This document shows, piece by piece, positions 35,830 through 44,549 of a stretch of DNA of 64,000 bases; positions within the stretch are counted from its first letter, which is position 1, and each line of letters begins with the position of its first letter. The DNA is taken from the NCBI RefSeq assembly GCF_030658505.1, contig NZ_JAUTXR010000127.1, positions 1 to 64,000 on the forward strand. Direction: 5' to 3'. A program made the position numbers and the translations under genes. Under the pieces are notes generated by a model, which was not told the DNA's origin, searched no databases, and worked only from the letters and a program-made list of their open reading frames with translations. This DNA comes from Stenotrophomonas raiganjensis (SeqCode) (GTDB taxonomy: Bacteria; Pseudomonadota; Gammaproteobacteria; Xanthomonadales; Xanthomonadaceae).

Positions 35830-38022
35830 ATGTCCCTGATCTGCCCTACCCGCCTGCCCCGCCGCGCGCTGCTGCCGGCCGCCCTGCTTTCGTCGCTGAC
35901 CCTGCTGGCCGCGCCCAGCGCCTTCGCCGCCGCCGATGGCACGGCCGACGCCAAGACCCTGGACCGGATCAGCGTGCGTGCCGAGCAGTCGGCGCCGCCT
36001 GCCAGCACCACGCGCCTGCCGATCACCCTGCAGGAAACCCCGCAGTCGGCCACCGCGATCAGCCTGAAGCGCCTGCAGGACGAATCGCTGTTCAGCATCA
36101 ACGATGTGATGCGCAACGTGACCGGCGTCAGCGTGTCCTTCTATGACACCCAGCGCCCGCTGTACTACGCACGCGGCTTCGCCATCACCGACTTCCAGGT
36201 CGATGGCATTCCCACCTACAGCGGTTCCACCAACCAGGAATACGACACCGCCTTCTACGACCGCATCGAAGTGATCCGCGGTGCCAACGGCCTGCTCAGC
36301 GGCGCCGGCGTGCCGTCGGCCACGGTCAACCTGCTGCGCAAGCGCCCGGGCAAGGAATTCGATGCGTCGTTCTCGGTCAGTGCCGGCAGCTGGGACTACC
36401 GCCGCATGGAAGCCGATGTGACCGCACCGCTGACCGCCGATGGTCGCTTCCGCAGCCGCGTGGTCGCCGCCTACACCGATCGCGGGCTGTACTACGACCG
36501 CTACGACGAGAACAAGATGGCCGGCATGGCGGTGCTTGAAGGCGACGTCACCGACAGCACCACCCTCACCCTCGGCTACCAGACCCAGGACAACAACCCG
36601 ACCGGTTCGACCTGGGGCACCGTGCCGTTCTTCGACAACCAGGGCAACTTCGCCCATCTGCCGCGCTCGACCAACCTGTCGCCGAAGTGGAGCTACTGGA
36701 AGCGCGAGAGCAATACCGCCTTCGCCAACCTCGAACAGCGTTTTGGTGACAACTGGCTGCTGAAGATCAACACCGCCTACACCCGCGGCAACGTGCAGAA
36801 CGTGCGCCTGTACGGCACCGGCAACCCGGACCCGGTGACCGGCTCGGGCATCTACCTGCGTGCTGCCGCCGGTGATTCGAAGGACACCCGGCGCAACGTC
36901 GATGCCTACCTGACCGGCAGCTTCGATCTGTTCGGCCGCGCCCACGACCTCACCGTGGGCGCGCAGTGGTCGGATCTGGAAGGCACCACGAATACCCTTG
37001 CACTGAACTTCCCGACCGACTGGGCGCGCTGTGGCAGCGAGCGCTGCTACTACATTCCCAACGTCTACAGCTGGAACGGCGACATCTCCGAAGTGACCTA
37101 CCGCCGCACCGGCGCACGCCGCGTGGCCAAGACCACGCAGAGCGGCGTCTATCTGGCCACACGCCTGCGCCTGGCCGACCCGCTGTCGCTGATTGCCGGT
37201 GCACGCCTGAGCCGCTGGGAAACCCTCAGCCGTTCCTACAACGCCGCAGGCGCCTATGCCGGCACCAGCGGTGCGTACAAGGTGAGCGATGAAGTCACCC
37301 CATACGTGGGCCTGGTCTACGAGATCACCCCCAATGTGTCGGCCTATGCCAGCTACACCGAGATCTTCAATCCGCAGAACTACAAGGACCGCAACGAGAA
37401 CCTGCTGGCACCGGTGCAGGGCTCGAACCTGGAAGCGGGCATCAAGACCCAGTGGCTGGAGGGTCGCCTGACCGCCAATGCCGCCATGTTCGAAGCCAAG
37501 CAGGACAACTACGCGGTGCGTGACATGAGCGTGCCGGAAGGCTCGCTGAGCGATGGCACCTCGGCCTACATCGGCGTCAACGGCACCAAGGCGCGCGGCT
37601 GGGAGATCGACGTCAACGGCGAGATCCTGCCCGGCTGGACGGTCAATGCCGGCTACACCCACGTCAAGGTGACCCGCGCCGCCACCGACCTGTTGTACGC
37701 CAACCCACCCAAGGACCTGCTGCAGCTCAACACCCAGCTGCAGCTGCGCGGCGCGCTGGAACGCCTGAGCATCGGCGGTGGCGTGCAGTGGCAGAGCAAG
37801 GTGCAGGGCTACAACATCGCCTACCCGCTGGGGGGTACGGTAACGGTGAACCAGCCGGCGTACGCGCTGGTGCAGTTCAACGCCAACTACCGCATCAGCG
37901 ACAACTGGACGGCGACGCTGAGCGTGCGCAACGCGCTGGACAAGACCTACTGGGCCAACCTGGACTACAACAACTTCGGCGAGCCGCGCTTCGTGTCGGC
38001 CAGCCTGCGCTGGACGTTCTGA
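35830..38022 (+). CDS. TonB-dependent siderophore receptor
   Basis: 730 residues. A signal peptide covers about 1-34 (MSLICPTRLPRRALLPAALL). A plug domain at about 55-170 has LPITLQETPQSATAISLKRLQDE and the IEVIRGANGLLSGAG motif. The 22-strand barrel ends in the canonical aromatic LRWTF terminus. The layout and the QETPQSA start of the plug are typical of FoxA/FpvA-type ferric-siderophore receptors, but the siderophore itself is not evident. No signalling N-terminal extension is present, so no ECF regulator is implied. Regulation by Fur is suggested by the upstream site. Confidence 0.93.
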   Translation: MSLICPTRLPRRALLPAALLSSLTLLAAPSAFAAADGTADAKTLDRISVRAEQSAPPASTTRLPITLQETPQSATAISLKRLQDESLFSINDVMRNVTGVSVSFYDTQRPLYYARGFAITDFQVDGIPTYSGSTNQEYDTAFYDRIEVIRGANGLLSGAGVPSATVNLLRKRPGKEFDASFSVSAGSWDYRRMEADVTAPLTADGRFRSRVVAAYTDRGLYYDRYDENKMAGMAVLEGDVTDSTTLTLGYQTQDNNPTGSTWGTVPFFDNQGNFAHLPRSTNLSPKWSYWKRESNTAFANLEQRFGDNWLLKINTAYTRGNVQNVRLYGTGNPDPVTGSGIYLRAAAGDSKDTRRNVDAYLTGSFDLFGRAHDLTVGAQWSDLEGTTNTLALNFPTDWARCGSERCYYIPNVYSWNGDISEVTYRRTGARRVAKTTQSGVYLATRLRLADPLSLIAGARLSRWETLSRSYNAAGAYAGTSGAYKVSDEVTPYVGLVYEITPNVSAYASYTEIFNPQNYKDRNENLLAPVQGSNLEAGIKTQWLEGRLTANAAMFEAKQDNYAVRDMSVPEGSLSDGTSAYIGVNGTKARGWEIDVNGEILPGWTVNAGYTHVKVTRAATDLLYANPPKDLLQLNTQLQLRGALERLSIGGGVQWQSKVQGYNIAYPLGGTVTVNQPAYALVQFNANYRISDNWTATLSVRNALDKTYWANLDYNNFGEPRFVSASLRWTF

Positions 38023-38029
38023 AGTCCCC

Positions 38030-38060
38030 CGGGGAGCCAGGCACGCCTGGCTTCCCGGTA
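38030..38060. terminator. hairpin after the TonB receptor
   Basis: GGGGAGCCAGG (38033-38043 region) pairs with CCTGGCTTCCC with one G-U. GC-rich, no T run. Confidence 0.5.
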
Positions 38061-38098
38061 CCGCCTGGCCAGGCCCACGGCCCGGCTCCGCAAGCGCT

Positions 38099-38344
38099 TC
38101 AATCGCTGCGGCGGCCCCCTCCACGACGGCCCGAGCCATCGGCCGTAGCCACCGCCATGCACAGGATCGCGCCGATCATCGGCAGCAGCCAGACCAGCAG
38201 CAGCTGCACCGCCCGGCCGCCCGCCGACAGGCCATCACGCCTGACGATCACCACGGTGGCCACCGCGTTCAGGCCCAGCACCAGCAGGACCAGCAGAAGG
38301 GCAGCAATCAGCATACGGCGGTTCCCCAGCGGGCCTGTGGGCAT
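38099..38344 (-). CDS. small membrane protein, 81 aa
   Basis: Begins MPTGPLGNRRMLIAALLLVL, with an earlier ATG at 38365 possible. It has two membrane segments: about 11-29, and LLLVWLLPMIGAILCMAVA, 51-69. The second has the W/V-L-L-P-x-I-G-A pattern of PLDc_N-type two-TM modules. The charged tail GRRGGGRRSD is probably cytoplasmic. Role unknown. It stands between the convergent TonB receptor and the divergent nucleoside hydrolase. Confidence 0.6.
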   Translation of the reverse strand: MPTGPLGNRRMLIAALLLVLLVLGLNAVATVVIVRRDGLSAGGRAVQLLLVWLLPMIGAILCMAVATADGSGRRGGGRRSD

Positions 38345-38463
38345 TATGTCCTGCCGCCCCGGCATTGGCCCTGCCTGTCATGAAGATGGGACAATGTAGG
38401 GCGCGCCGGCCTGCCCTGGGCCGCCGGCGCCCCCGCACCACACGGAAGAAGAAGAACAACAAC

Positions 38464-39411
38464 ATGCTGAAAGTCATTTTCGATACCGACCCGGGCGTCG
38501 ACGACGCCCTGGCCCTGCTGTACCTGCACAAGCACCCGCAGATCGACCTGATCGGCGTCACCACCACCTTCGGCAACGCCTCGGTGGAGTCGACCACGCA
38601 CAACGCGCTGTACCTGAAGCAGGCCTGGGGCTTTGCCGCCCCGGTCGCGCGCGGTGCCGCTGGCCCGCTGCAGCCGGAAGCCACTCCGGAAGCCTGGCCG
38701 GTGCACATCCACGGCCACAACGGCCTGGGCAATCACCCGGTGCCGGTTGAACTGGAGGTGGCCGCCGATGCGCGCCCAGCCCACCAGCTGATCATCGACC
38801 TGGTCCGCGCCCATCCGGGCGAAGTGACCCTGGTCGCGGTCGGCCGCATGACCAACCTGGCCCTGGCCCTGCAGCAGGCCCCGGACATCGCCGGCCTGGT
38901 GCGCGGCGTGGTGATCATGGGCGGCGCCTTCCACGTCAACGGCAACATCACCCCGGCCGCCGAGGCCAACATCTGGGGCGATGCCGAAGCGGCCGACGTG
39001 GTGTTCACCACCGATTGGCCGGTCACCGCGATCGGCCTGGACGTGACTACCCGCGTGGAAATGGACCGCGACGGCCTGGATAAGCTGGCCGCCCTCGGCG
39101 GCGCCGACGCCGAGCTGGTGCGTGCGCTGTCGCAGGACTACGTGGACTTCTACCTGCAGGCCGGCCACAAGGGCATGGTGGTGCACGACTGCTGTGCCTG
39201 CATCGCGCTGACCCGTCCGGAGCTGTTCCAGTTCGAGCGCGCCAGCGTGCGCGTGGCGACCGACGGCGTTGCCCGCGGCATGACCATTCCGAAGCCGAAA
39301 GGCATGGGCTTCGGCCCCAGCGTGTGGGATGGCCATGTGCTGCAGTCTGTCGCCATCGGCGTGGATGCGGCCGCCGTACTGGCCGACATCGAGCAGACCC
39401 TGAAGGTCTGA
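38464..39411 (+). CDS. inosine/uridine-preferring nucleoside hydrolase
   Basis: 315 residues. It hydrolyses the N-glycosidic bond of ribonucleosides, releasing the base for salvage. The calcium- and ribose-binding signature FDTDPGVDDALALLYL (residues 6-21) is complete. Other family blocks follow: GHNGLGN, TLVAVGRMTNLALAL, VVIMGGAFHVNGNITPAAEANIWGD (the N-I-x-P-x-A-E-x-N block) and the active-site VHDCCA around residue 240. The ATG at 38464 follows an A-rich leader (GAAGAAGAAC). Convergent with the MHS transporter gene, whose stop lies 4 bp away. Confidence 0.95.
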   Translation: MLKVIFDTDPGVDDALALLYLHKHPQIDLIGVTTTFGNASVESTTHNALYLKQAWGFAAPVARGAAGPLQPEATPEAWPVHIHGHNGLGNHPVPVELEVAADARPAHQLIIDLVRAHPGEVTLVAVGRMTNLALALQQAPDIAGLVRGVVIMGGAFHVNGNITPAAEANIWGDAEAADVVFTTDWPVTAIGLDVTTRVEMDRDGLDKLAALGGADAELVRALSQDYVDFYLQAGHKGMVVHDCCACIALTRPELFQFERASVRVATDGVARGMTIPKPKGMGFGPSVWDGHVLQSVAIGVDAAAVLADIEQTLKV

Positions 39412-39415
39412 TCGG

Positions 39416-40675
39416 CTAGCGTCTGGCCCTGCCCGGGATGGTCTCGGGCAGGGTCCACAGCACCGGCAGCACCAGCACTGCCACCAGCGCGATCATGGCG
39501 CCCGGCGCTGCCGCCCAGCCGCTGCGCTCCACCCACCATTGCGCCAGCCACGGCGTCGCACCGCCAAAGAATGCGGTGGCCATGGTCACCCCCAGTGCCA
39601 GCCCGCTGACCCGACCCTCGCCCGGGAACTGTTCGGCGGTGGCCGGGGCCGCCACTGCGCTTACACCACCGGCCACACAGGCCAGCAGTACCGCCGCCAG
39701 CGCGATACCCAGCGCGGTCGCCTGCGCCATCCACGCGAACAGGGACAGCGGCAGCAGCGCCGCCAGCACGGTCAGGCCAAGCAACATCGGCCGGCGTCCA
39801 ATGCGGTCAGACAAGGCACCGCACAGCGGGGTGATCACAATCACCGCCACCGCCGCAATCGTCGACAGCCACAACGCATCGCCCTCATCATGCCCCCGCG
39901 CGTGCAGGAAGGCCGGCACATAGGTGATGCCCACGTAGTAGGTGATCGAGCCCAGCGCCGAGATCGCGAACGTGCGTGCCACCGCCAGCGGATGGTTGCG
40001 CAGCACGTGGCGAAGCGGCGTCGCGGGAATGCTGCCCTCGCGGCGCTGCCGCTCGAACTCCGGCGACTCATGCATGCCCGAACGCGCAATCAGGATCACC
40101 AGCGCGAGCGCAGCGCCGACGAAGAACGGAATCCGCCACCCCCAACTGTCCAGCTGCGGGGTGGGCAGCAGCGCGACGGTAAGTGCAGAGATCGCTACCG
40201 CCAGCAGCGCGCCCACTTCGCTGGCGGCCGAGGCCAGCGACGTAACCAGGCCGCGTCGACGCGCCGGTGCGCTTTCCAGCAGGTAGGCCACCACGCCGGT
40301 GTATTCGCCGCCCACCGAAAACGCCATCACGCAGCGCAGCACCAGCAGCAGCACGCCTGCGGTGGCGCCTGCGGTGGCGGCGGTCGGCAGCAGCGCGGTG
40401 GCCAGCATCGCCGCCGCCATCAATGCCATGGAGGCCAGCAGCATCCAGCGCCGGCCCAGCCGATCGCCCAGGTGACCAAAACACAGCGCGCCCAGCGGGC
40501 GCATCAGGTAGGACACCGCAAAGCCGGCCAGTGTCACCAGCAGCGCCTGCTCGCCACCGCCGAAGAACACCCGCGACAACACCGTGGCGAAGTACAGGTA
40601 CAGGGTGAAGTCGTACCACTCCACCACCGTGGACATGCCGGCCACCCACATCGAGCGCTGCCGCGCCGCGGTCAT
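39416..40675 (-). CDS. MHS-family MFS transporter (ProP/ShiA-like)
   Basis: 419 residues with 12 membrane segments. The N-terminal MSTVVEWYDFTLYLYFATVL is diagnostic of metabolite:H+ symporters. The MFS loop motif is GHLGDRLGRRWML (about 67-79), repeated as GALSDRIGRRPML (about 267-279). SVGGEYTGVVAYLLESAP is the MHS version of segment 4-5. Family substrates include carboxylates, proline/betaine and shikimate, and this one cannot be assigned. Its stop is 4 bp from the nucleoside hydrolase stop, with no terminator between. Confidence 0.93.
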   Translation of the reverse strand: MTAARQRSMWVAGMSTVVEWYDFTLYLYFATVLSRVFFGGGEQALLVTLAGFAVSYLMRPLGALCFGHLGDRLGRRWMLLASMALMAAAMLATALLPTAATAGATAGVLLLVLRCVMAFSVGGEYTGVVAYLLESAPARRRGLVTSLASAASEVGALLAVAISALTVALLPTPQLDSWGWRIPFFVGAALALVILIARSGMHESPEFERQRREGSIPATPLRHVLRNHPLAVARTFAISALGSITYYVGITYVPAFLHARGHDEGDALWLSTIAAVAVIVITPLCGALSDRIGRRPMLLGLTVLAALLPLSLFAWMAQATALGIALAAVLLACVAGGVSAVAAPATAEQFPGEGRVSGLALGVTMATAFFGGATPWLAQWWVERSGWAAAPGAMIALVAVLVLPVLWTLPETIPGRARR

Positions 40676-40753
40676 TGCGTACTCGCCTTCAACAGCCTCG
40701 TTCCCGGATGTGCAGGTTCCAGGGAGGGTGGCATGACCGGGGTGAAATACCGG

Positions 40754-41767
40754 TTATTGGCTGTCCATCTGCTGCATGTACTGGGTTTCATGGCCGGTGA
40801 AACGCTCACCGTCAAAGCCGAAGCAGAAGCGCCCTTCCTCGAACGCGCGGTAGACCAGCAGCGCACCGTCGAGGCAGAACTGCTGCTGGTCCACGCCTGT
40901 TTCCAGCGTCCCGTAGCCAGTGGCATTTCCGCCCTTGCCCGCCGGCCCGGTGAAGGCATCGATCGGCAGCGGCGTCGCCCGGCCGGTCCGGGTGTCGACC
41001 AGCACCAGGGTTCGCTGGAAGTACTCGGGACGATCATCGACCTGCACCAACAGGTAGTGCTGGTTGAAATTCGGTTGCCCGGTCCGGAGGGCCTCTTCGA
41101 TGCGCGCGCGGTGCTGTGCATCGCAGAAATCGACAGGGCTGTAGCGGTAGCTGCAACCGTCGTGGTCGTAGGGCAGGTTCATGCCGGAATAGCCGACGCC
41201 CTCCTCGCTGCCCACGTCGTGCCCGAGTTCCGGGGTGCTGCACAGCAGCCACGAACGCTGCGCATCCTCAGGGTCGGCCATCAGCTTCGGCTCATGGCCC
41301 TCTTCGTACGCTGCGCCCCCCGGGAAATCCTGCCCGAAGCGCTGGCGGACGATGGAACGCGCCTTCTCCAACGGCAGGCCGATCTTCACCCCGCGGTATG
41401 AGACGAACGTCATCGTCGGCAGGATCACCTCCTCCACCGGCAGCCCGTTCCACTGCCCGTGTACGCAGAACGTGGCGATCTCGTTCTCTTCGTCCACCTT
41501 GCAGGGTTTCGACGCGTTCGCGGCCAGCCAGGGATGGGCCGGACGCCCGGCCTGCTGATCGATGTACCAGCCGTCCAGCGCACAGGTTGGCAAGGCGTCG
41601 AGCAGCGGAGAGAGATCTGTTGTGGTGGCCGGGGCGGCATGCGGTGTGCCCGCTGCGGGTGCGTCGGTCGGTACGTCTGGTGTGCGCTGGCAGGCCGCCA
41701 GCGCGAGTAGACCGATCAGCAGCGCGACGTGGCGCGGACGCCGGATTGAATGCTGCGTTCCCTGCAT
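40754..41767 (-). CDS. hypothetical lipoprotein, 337 aa
   Basis: The signal peptide ends in the lipobox LLALAAC (acylated Cys at about residue 26), so it is anchored in a membrane of the envelope. A Thr/Pro/Ala linker follows. The mature protein has several cysteines (LPTCALDG, ASKPCKVDEEN, FCVHG, WLLCSTPE, DGCSYRY, DFCDAQH, QFCLDG, RFCFG) that probably form disulphides. No family is recognised. The ATG at 41767 follows AGGAAG. The GTG at 41794 would add only nine residues. Its start faces the two-component operon. Confidence 0.8.
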   Translation of the reverse strand: MQGTQHSIRRPRHVALLIGLLALAACQRTPDVPTDAPAAGTPHAAPATTTDLSPLLDALPTCALDGWYIDQQAGRPAHPWLAANASKPCKVDEENEIATFCVHGQWNGLPVEEVILPTMTFVSYRGVKIGLPLEKARSIVRQRFGQDFPGGAAYEEGHEPKLMADPEDAQRSWLLCSTPELGHDVGSEEGVGYSGMNLPYDHDGCSYRYSPVDFCDAQHRARIEEALRTGQPNFNQHYLLVQVDDRPEYFQRTLVLVDTRTGRATPLPIDAFTGPAGKGGNATGYGTLETGVDQQQFCLDGALLVYRAFEEGRFCFGFDGERFTGHETQYMQQMDSQ

Positions 41768-41845
41768 TGCGTGCTTCCTGGTTTCGACACTCACTGCAGA
41801 TGATCGCCGATCCCGGGGCCGTGCAGGAACGTTGCAGACCCTACA

Positions 41846-41891
41846 TCGGGCTCAGAGCCCTTCGCTCCCGCAAAGGGATCCGCCCCCGCCA
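41846..41891. repeat. degenerate GGGCTCAGA-type hairpin
   Basis: CGGGCTCAGAGCCC (itself a palindrome) followed by CGCAAAGGGATCCGCCCCC. Same family as the hairpin at 49667-49707. It lies just after the kinase stop. Confidence 0.5.
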
Positions 41892-41892
41892 G

Positions 41893-43206
41893 TTACTCCG
41901 GCAACCGCAGCTCCGCCCGCAGGCCGCCCCCCTCGCGGTTGTGCAACCGCAGCGAGCCGCCCAGCGACTGCGCCAGCTGCACCGCGATGGCCAGGCCCAG
42001 CCCGGTGCCGCCGGTATCGCGGTTGCGCGAGCTTTCCAGCCGATGGAACGGTGCCAGCACGGCTTGCAGCTGGTCCTCCGGGATGCCGGGGCCGCGGTCG
42101 GAAATTCCGATCCACACCCTTCCGGCCTCATCGCGGCCCGCCTCGATCTCGGCGGCACCGGCGTAACGCAACGCGTTGTCGACCAGATTGCCGACCACCC
42201 GGCGAAGCGGCTGCGGCCAGGTCTGCACGACCAGTCCGGCGGGCGCACCGCCACAGACCGGCTTGCCCATGTCCTCGTAGTCGCCGACCACACTGGCCAG
42301 GAACGCGCCCAGGTCCATCGACACCGGCACGCCAGCGGCGACGTGGCTGCTGCGCGCATAGGCCACGCCCTCGCGCACCAGTTGTCCAAGGTGATCGAGG
42401 TCGGCCAGCAGCCGCTGCTGGGTGCTGTCTTCAGGCAGGGTCTCCACCCGCAGCTTCATGCGCGTGATGGGGGTCTGCAGGTCATGCGAGATCGCGGCCA
42501 GGATCTGCAGGCGCTCACTGACGTGGCCACGAATGCGTGCCTGCAGCGCGTTGAGCGCGGCCGCCGCAGCGCCTACTTCCGCAGGGCCATCTTCAGGCAG
42601 TGCGGGCCCGTCCTTGCCCGGCTGCAGATGCTCCACCGCATGCGAAAGCTGCTGCAGCGGGCGCATGGCCAGGCGCACCGCCAGCCACGCGCACACCAGC
42701 AGCAGCGCCAGCTGCACCAGCAGCACGGCCGGCAGCCAGCGCGCCAGCGGCAGGCCCGACGGAGTGACTTCAATGGTCAAGGGTGTGCCGTCGTGCAGGC
42801 TCAGTTCCACCTCGAACCGCTCCGGCAGGCGAGCCACCTGTCGCGCCTGCAACCGATAGCGGTGCTGCAGGCTGTCGTCGATGATCGCCGTGACCTGGCG
42901 TGCACGATCGGTCTGCAGCCCTGGTCCGGGCGCGGCCGGGCGCAGCAGGTAGCGGTAGGTGCGTCGTTCCAGCCGTGGTACCCAGGCCTCACGCTGCGCC
43001 ACAGGCAGGTGCTCCAGCAGCGCGACACTCACCGCCACATCCTCGTCGAGGTTGCGCAGCATCATGCTGCGGGTGGACTGGTAGCGTTCGAAGAACAGCA
43101 GGCCGAAGGACAGTGCGTGGGCCAGGGCCAGTCCGCCCAGCAACACCAGCAGCAGCCGCGCCGACAGCGTGCGCGGCCAGCGTGGACGGCGTGCGGCGGT
43201 GTTCAT
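41893..43206 (-). CDS. HisKA-type sensor histidine kinase (EnvZ/QseC-like)
   Basis: 437 residues. Membrane segments lie at about 14-36 and 156-178, with a 120-residue periplasmic sensor between. A HAMP linker follows (RLAMRPLQQLSHAVEHLQ, about 178-230). The phosphoacceptor H241 is in AAISHDLQTPITRMKLRVE. The ATPase domain holds NLVDNALRYA, DRGPGIPE and TGGTGLGLAI. The ATG overlaps the response regulator stop by 4 bp (ATGA). The signal is unknown. The pair faces a thioredoxin, a hydrolase and, beyond them, the copper-peptide cluster. Confidence 0.95.
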   Translation of the reverse strand: MNTAARRPRWPRTLSARLLLVLLGGLALAHALSFGLLFFERYQSTRSMMLRNLDEDVAVSVALLEHLPVAQREAWVPRLERRTYRYLLRPAAPGPGLQTDRARQVTAIIDDSLQHRYRLQARQVARLPERFEVELSLHDGTPLTIEVTPSGLPLARWLPAVLLVQLALLLVCAWLAVRLAMRPLQQLSHAVEHLQPGKDGPALPEDGPAEVGAAAAALNALQARIRGHVSERLQILAAISHDLQTPITRMKLRVETLPEDSTQQRLLADLDHLGQLVREGVAYARSSHVAAGVPVSMDLGAFLASVVGDYEDMGKPVCGGAPAGLVVQTWPQPLRRVVGNLVDNALRYAGAAEIEAGRDEAGRVWIGISDRGPGIPEDQLQAVLAPFHRLESSRNRDTGGTGLGLAIAVQLAQSLGGSLRLHNREGGGLRAELRLPE

Positions 43207-43943
43207 TCGTCCGGCCCCAGCAACTGCACCGGCACGCTGAACACATAGCCTTCGCTGCGCACGGTCTTGATGTAGGTCGGCTCGCGTGCGTCGTCACCCA
43301 GGCGCTGGCGCACGCGGCTGACCAGCAGGTCGATCGAGCGATCAAACAGTTCGGCATCGCGGCCCTGCGTGAGGCTGAGCAGCTGGTCGCGGCTGAGTAC
43401 CCGATTGGCGTGATCGAGGAACACGCGCAACAGGCGGAACTCGGCGCCACTGAGCGGATACGCGGTGTCCTGCGCATCCAGCAGATGGCGTGCGGTGGTG
43501 TCCAGGCGCCACTCGCCGAAGGCCAGCTGGCGGCCTGCTTCGCTCACCTGCAGATTCGGCGGCAGCATCCGGGTGCGACGGATCACCGCATTGATGCGTG
43601 CCAGCAGTTCGCGCGAAGAGAAGGGTTTGGTTACGTAGTCGTCAGCGCCCATTTCCAGGCCGATGATGCGATCGGTCTCGTCGTCGCGGGCGGTCAGCAG
43701 CACTACCGGCACCGCACGATGCTTGCCGGCGCGCAGGTTGCGGCACAGGCTCAGGCCATCCTCGCCCGGCATCATCACGTCCAGCACCACCAGATCCACG
43801 GCATGGGTATCCATCAGCGCGCGCATGGCCCGGCCACCGTCGGCCTGGCTCACGCGCAGGCCATTGCGTTGCAGGTAGTCGGCCAGCATCTGGCGGATCT
43901 CGCTGTCATCGTCGACGACAAGGATGTGCGGTACAGGGTTCAT
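43203..43943 (-). CDS. OmpR/PhoB-family response regulator
   Basis: 246 residues. The receiver (1-120) has the acidic triad DDD at 11-13, phosphoacceptor D55 (LVVLDVMMPGEDGL) and Lys in DDYVTKPFSSREL. The winged-helix domain (about 145-240) shows LSGAEFRLLRVFLDHANRVLSRDQLL and RSIDLLVSRVRQRLGDD. It should bind tandem repeats at its target promoters. It is the first gene of the two-component unit and shares an intergenic region with nothing divergent. The thioredoxin gene lies 57 bp upstream in the same direction, so co-transcription is possible. Confidence 0.95.
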   Translation of the reverse strand: MNPVPHILVVDDDSEIRQMLADYLQRNGLRVSQADGGRAMRALMDTHAVDLVVLDVMMPGEDGLSLCRNLRAGKHRAVPVVLLTARDDETDRIIGLEMGADDYVTKPFSSRELLARINAVIRRTRMLPPNLQVSEAGRQLAFGEWRLDTTARHLLDAQDTAYPLSGAEFRLLRVFLDHANRVLSRDQLLSLTQGRDAELFDRSIDLLVSRVRQRLGDDAREPTYIKTVRSEGYVFSVPVQLLGPDE

Positions 43944-44000
43944 TGCGTTCTCGATGAAGGCAGGGGACAGCGCCGCGCGGCGCGGCCATGGTAGCGCGGC

Positions 44001-44546
44001 TCAGGGGCTGGCCAGCAGGCGCTGGATCTCGCTTTCGGTACGTGCGTAGTCGCCCTCGCCGTAATGGCGGTAGACCACCCGCCCCTGCCGGTCGAGCAGG
44101 TACAGCGCGGGCCAGAAGCGGTTGCCCCAGGCATTCCAGATCCGGTACTGGTTGTCCTGCACCACCGGCCAAGTGATATCCAACCGTGCGATGGCCTTGC
44201 GCACGTTGCCGGGCAGCCCTTCATAGGCGAATTCCGGCGTATGCACGCCGATCACCTTCAGGCCCTGCGACGCGTACCGTGCATTCCACTGGTGGACATA
44301 CGGCGCCACGTTGAGGCAGTTGCTGCAGGTGTAGGTCCAGAACTCGACCAGCACCACCTGCCCCTGCAGCTGCTTCAGTGTGAGCGGTGGGCTGTTGTGC
44401 CAGGGTCCGCCACCGTCGAACCCCGCCATCGGTGCTGCAGCGAGCGGCTGCGCGCCGGCATCCGCGCCGGGCCATGCCAGCAACAACCCCGCTCCGCCCA
44501 GCAGGCCCAGCAGCAGCGGCAGTGCGTACCCACGTAGTGCAGCCAT
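44001..44546 (-). CDS. exported thioredoxin-fold protein (TlpA/DipZ C-domain type)
   Basis: 181 residues with an N-terminal membrane anchor or signal (about 8-26, LPLLLGLLGGAGLLLAWP). The thioredoxin domain has the redox pair C74-x-x-C77 in VEFWTYTCSNCLNVAP, the form found in the C-terminal domain of DipZ and in AhpC/TSA-related thiol reductases. AWGNRFWPALYLLDRQGRV contains the cis-Pro region. It acts on thiols in the periplasm. It is 3 bp from the stop of the alpha/beta hydrolase gene, so the two form an operon. Confidence 0.9.
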   Translation of the reverse strand: MAALRGYALPLLLGLLGGAGLLLAWPGADAGAQPLAAAPMAGFDGGGPWHNSPPLTLKQLQGQVVLVEFWTYTCSNCLNVAPYVHQWNARYASQGLKVIGVHTPEFAYEGLPGNVRKAIARLDITWPVVQDNQYRIWNAWGNRFWPALYLLDRQGRVVYRHYGEGDYARTESEIQRLLASP

Positions 44547-44549
44547 CGC

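Noticed and set aside
35707..38139. 810-codon open frame on the minus strand
   Set aside because: Lies opposite the TonB receptor. No domain, signal peptide or ribosome site.
41116..43248. 710-codon open frame on the plus strand
   Set aside because: It runs antisense to the two-component genes and is a by-product of high GC. The translation is Arg/Pro/Ala-rich with no domain.
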